From: CBFGTJ01 sp965651815
Lineage (GTDB): Bacteria; Actinomycetota; Acidimicrobiia; Acidimicrobiales; Microtrichaceae
NCBI GenBank assembly: GCA_965651815.1
Contig: CBFGTJ010000138.1
Location: 1-8,644, forward strand
Length of the DNA: 8,644 nt
Direction of reading: 5' to 3'
Under the pieces are notes generated by a model. The model ran no database searches. It was not told where the DNA came from and worked only from the letters and a program-made list of their open reading frames with translations. A program made the position numbers and the translations under genes. Below, piece after piece: positions 6,785 through 8,644 of this stretch (position 1 is its first letter; every line of letters starts with the position of its first letter).

Positions 6785-7989
6785 TGAGCGACGAGCTGGT
6801 CTTCATCGACGCGGACGGGCACCTGCTCGAGCCGCCCACCGAGCTCATCCAGTACGCCCCGGAGGAGTACAAGGACACCGTCTGGCAGGTCCACAAGGAC
6901 GACGACGGCGTCGAGTGGCTCACCCTCGAGGACATGAAGATGGAGGCGGCGGTCATGGCGCTCGCCGCCGCCGGCGGGTTCGACGAGGAGACCCGCATCA
7001 AGGCCCACTCCGGCCAGCTCGGCTACATCGACCTGCCGAAGTACTGCTGGGAGGCGGGCGCCCGGCTCGAGGCGCTCGACTCGGACGACATCGCCCAGTC
7101 GGTGCTCTACCCGACGATGCTGCTGACCTTCCAGCACCTGCGGTCGCTCGAGTTCGCCGAGATGCAGTGCCGCGCCTACAACGACTGGCTGTCGGACCTC
7201 TGCGCCCAGGGCAAGGGGCGGCTGCACGGCGTCGCCATCCTCCCGCACCTCGACCCCGAGCGGGCCGCCGCGGAGATCCGCCGCGCTGCGCAGCTGCCGC
7301 ACATCGTCGGCGTGCAGGTGCGCCCGAACCCGGCGATGGACTGGAAGCCGCTCAACGACGAGGTCTACGACCCCATCTGGCGAGCCGCGTCCGAGGTCGG
7401 GCTGCCCGTCGGCTTCCACCCGCTGTCCGCGAACGACCTCCACGGCGCCATCCAGGGCCTCCGCCTCGCCAAGCTCGGCACGACGGACATCCCGATCCAG
7501 GACCAGGAGGACTACGGGGCGGACAACGTCTTCTTCGCCCAGGCGATCGGCAACCCGGTCGACATGATGAGCGCCATCACGTTCATGACCGCGGGCGGCG
7601 TGCTCGACCGGTTCCCCGACCTGCGGGTGGTGTTCCTGGAGGCGAACGGCGGGTGGATCGTGCCGTGGCTCGAGCGGCTCGACCACCACTACGAGATCTA
7701 CTCCTGGGACGTCCCGTGGCTGAAGCAGCCGCCGTCGGAGATCTTCCGCCGGCAGTGCTGGATCAGCTTCGACCCCGACGAGTCGACGCTGCCGTTCACG
7801 GCGCGCTCGCCGCTCGTCGGCGCCGACCGGATCGTGTGGGCCTCCGACTTCCCGCACCCCGACGCGAAGTTCCCCGGCACCACCAAGATGCTCGCGGAGG
7901 CGATCGCGGAGCTGCCCCTCGAGGACCAGCAGAAGATCGTCGGCGGCAACGCGGCGGAGCTGTACGGCCTCGACCTGTCGGTGAGGTGA
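6784..7989 (+). CDS. Amidohydrolase-2 family metal-dependent hydrolase (second of tandem pair)
   Basis: This 401-residue protein is a diverged relative of the gene just before it. It opens with VFIDADGHLLEPPTEL (res 6-21), again D-x-H (Asp11, His13) followed by LLEPP, matching VVEPP in its partner. Further counterparts are AYNDWLSDL (131-139), the barrel histidine His212 (GFHPLS), Glu286 (VVFLEANGGW) and Asp355 (WASDFPHPDAKFPG), plus a GGNAAELYGL end (387-396) typical of the family. It lacks the long C-terminal tail of the first protein. The start is firm: ATG 6784 shares its A with the upstream TGA and has AGGAGG 7 nt ahead. Since both copies keep the putative metal residues, they could form a hetero-oligomer or perform successive steps (inference). 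The downstream oxygenase overlaps its stop by 4 nt. The substrate is unknown. Confidence 0.9.
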   Translation: MSDELVFIDADGHLLEPPTELIQYAPEEYKDTVWQVHKDDDGVEWLTLEDMKMEAAVMALAAAGGFDEETRIKAHSGQLGYIDLPKYCWEAGARLEALDSDDIAQSVLYPTMLLTFQHLRSLEFAEMQCRAYNDWLSDLCAQGKGRLHGVAILPHLDPERAAAEIRRAAQLPHIVGVQVRPNPAMDWKPLNDEVYDPIWRAASEVGLPVGFHPLSANDLHGAIQGLRLAKLGTTDIPIQDQEDYGADNVFFAQAIGNPVDMMSAITFMTAGGVLDRFPDLRVVFLEANGGWIVPWLERLDHHYEIYSWDVPWLKQPPSEIFRRQCWISFDPDESTLPFTARSPLVGADRIVWASDFPHPDAKFPGTTKMLAEAIAELPLEDQQKIVGGNAAELYGLDLSVR

Positions 7990-8644
7990 ACCCGCTCGAG
8001 CAGGTCCTCGGTCGGCTGGTCACGGCCAACAACCGGCGGATCCACTCGATCGACGCGGGGCGACCCAACCCGCGCCCGCTCGAGGGGCTCGAGTGGCACG
8101 ATCGGCTCGTCGCCGCGTACCCCGCGATCCGCGGGGAGTGGGACCGCTTCGAGTCCTCCGGTGGCCGCCTGCCGCTGATCGAGGACCTGATCGCCGAGCA
8201 CCAGGGCAACGAGGGCCCGTGGCGGGCGGGCCTGCTCGTGAGCAAGGGCCGTCCGGTGGGGCTCGCCCCCCAGTTCCCCGCGACGGTCGAGGCGCTGCTA
8301 CGGGTGCCGGGCCTGCGGTCCGCCCTCTGGTCGCACATGGAGCCCGGCACCGAGCTGCCCGAGCACGTCGGGCCGAACGCCGGCATGCTGCGCTACCACC
8401 TCGGGGTGCGGTGCCCCGGAGGCGCCGCGCTCCAGGTGGGCGAGGTGGTGGTGCCCTACCGCGAGGGCCAGGGCGTGCTCTTCGACGACACCGCGCCGCA
8501 CGCCGCATGGAACCGTGGCGCCGAGCGCCGCGTCACGCTCTTTTGCGAGATCGCCCGGCCCCTGCCGCCCGTGGCGGCGTGGATGAACCGGGCGGTGCAG
8601 GCGGTGATCTCCCTCGACTCGCGCTACCGCGGCGCGCCCCGGCG
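7986..8644 (+). CDS. Aspartyl/asparaginyl beta-hydroxylase-family Fe(II)/2-oxoglutarate oxygenase (3' end cut by window edge)
   Basis: The frame opens at GTG 7986, overlapping the previous TGA as GTGA, and runs through the right edge without a stop (219 codons seen). The central part carries the family signature: SHMEPGTELPEHVGPNAGML (res 116-135), RYHLGV (136-141), a VGEVVVPYREGQGVLFDD strand set (151-168) and TAPHAAWNRGAERRVTLF (169-186). His127 and His172 are the expected iron ligands; this family is known to use two histidines without the usual carboxylate. Arg181/Arg182 is placed to bind 2-oxoglutarate. Relatives hydroxylate Asp/Asn side chains in peptides, and LpxO-type members hydroxylate the lipid A fatty acid. 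I see no signal peptide or membrane segment in the visible part, so it is probably cytoplasmic. No separate strong ribosome site is seen, suggesting translational coupling to the hydrolase. Confidence 0.88.
   Translation, partial: MNPLEQVLGRLVTANNRRIHSIDAGRPNPRPLEGLEWHDRLVAAYPAIRGEWDRFESSGGRLPLIEDLIAEHQGNEGPWRAGLLVSKGRPVGLAPQFPATVEALLRVPGLRSALWSHMEPGTELPEHVGPNAGMLRYHLGVRCPGGAALQVGEVVVPYREGQGVLFDDTAPHAAWNRGAERRVTLFCEIARPLPPVAAWMNRAVQAVISLDSRYRGAPR

Noticed and set aside
6445..7857. A 470-codon minus-strand frame across the second hydrolase
   Set aside because: It is a shadow of the plus-strand hydrolase, with no motif and biased composition.
8020..8508. Minus-strand frames at the right end
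   Set aside because: The plus-strand oxygenase motifs (EHVGPNAG, RYHLGV, APHAAWN) explain this stretch.

Overview
The window is dense, GC-rich bacterial DNA (well over 65% G+C by eye, codons mostly ending in G or C). It has GTG starts, 1-4 nt gene overlaps and almost no non-coding sequence. This style, and the protein families present, suggest a high-GC actinomycete-type bacterium (Actinomycetota). I cannot name a genus. I see no tRNA, rRNA, insertion sequence, CRISPR array or phage gene.

Left block (about 1-2834, minus strand): a tightly packed operon read right to left. It starts with a PseC/DegT-like sugar aminotransferase (1749-2834). A long GNAT acetyltransferase with WecD-like features follows (712-1752, overlapping by 4 nt). 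A family 2 glycosyltransferase of the polyprenyl-phosphate-sugar synthase type comes last (711 to beyond the left edge). Together they look like a module that aminates a keto-sugar nucleotide, acylates the amine and transfers a sugar, probably onto a lipid carrier, for a surface glycan or glycosylated product.

Right block (2892-8644, plus strand) is divergent from the first, with only 57 nt between the start codons. In order it has a class I SAM methyltransferase (2892-3581), a radical SAM enzyme with an N-terminal SPASM-like cysteine region and an unusual C-terminal extension (3701-5389), two tandem metal-dependent hydrolases of the amidohydrolase-2 family (5420-6784 and 6784-7989), and the start of an aspartyl/asparaginyl beta-hydroxylase-type Fe(II)/2-oxoglutarate oxygenase (7986 to beyond the right edge). 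The last three are translationally coupled or nearly so.

The genes read as one glycan or specialised-metabolite locus. The left operon makes and transfers an N-acylated amino sugar. The right operon supplies methylation, radical chemistry, hydrolysis or decarboxylation, and hydroxylation of a partner molecule. That link is inference from gene order. The most unusual item is the radical SAM protein: its auxiliary-cluster-like domain precedes the core, and its tail looks PAS-like. A 22-codon, two-cysteine reading frame overlaps its start codon.
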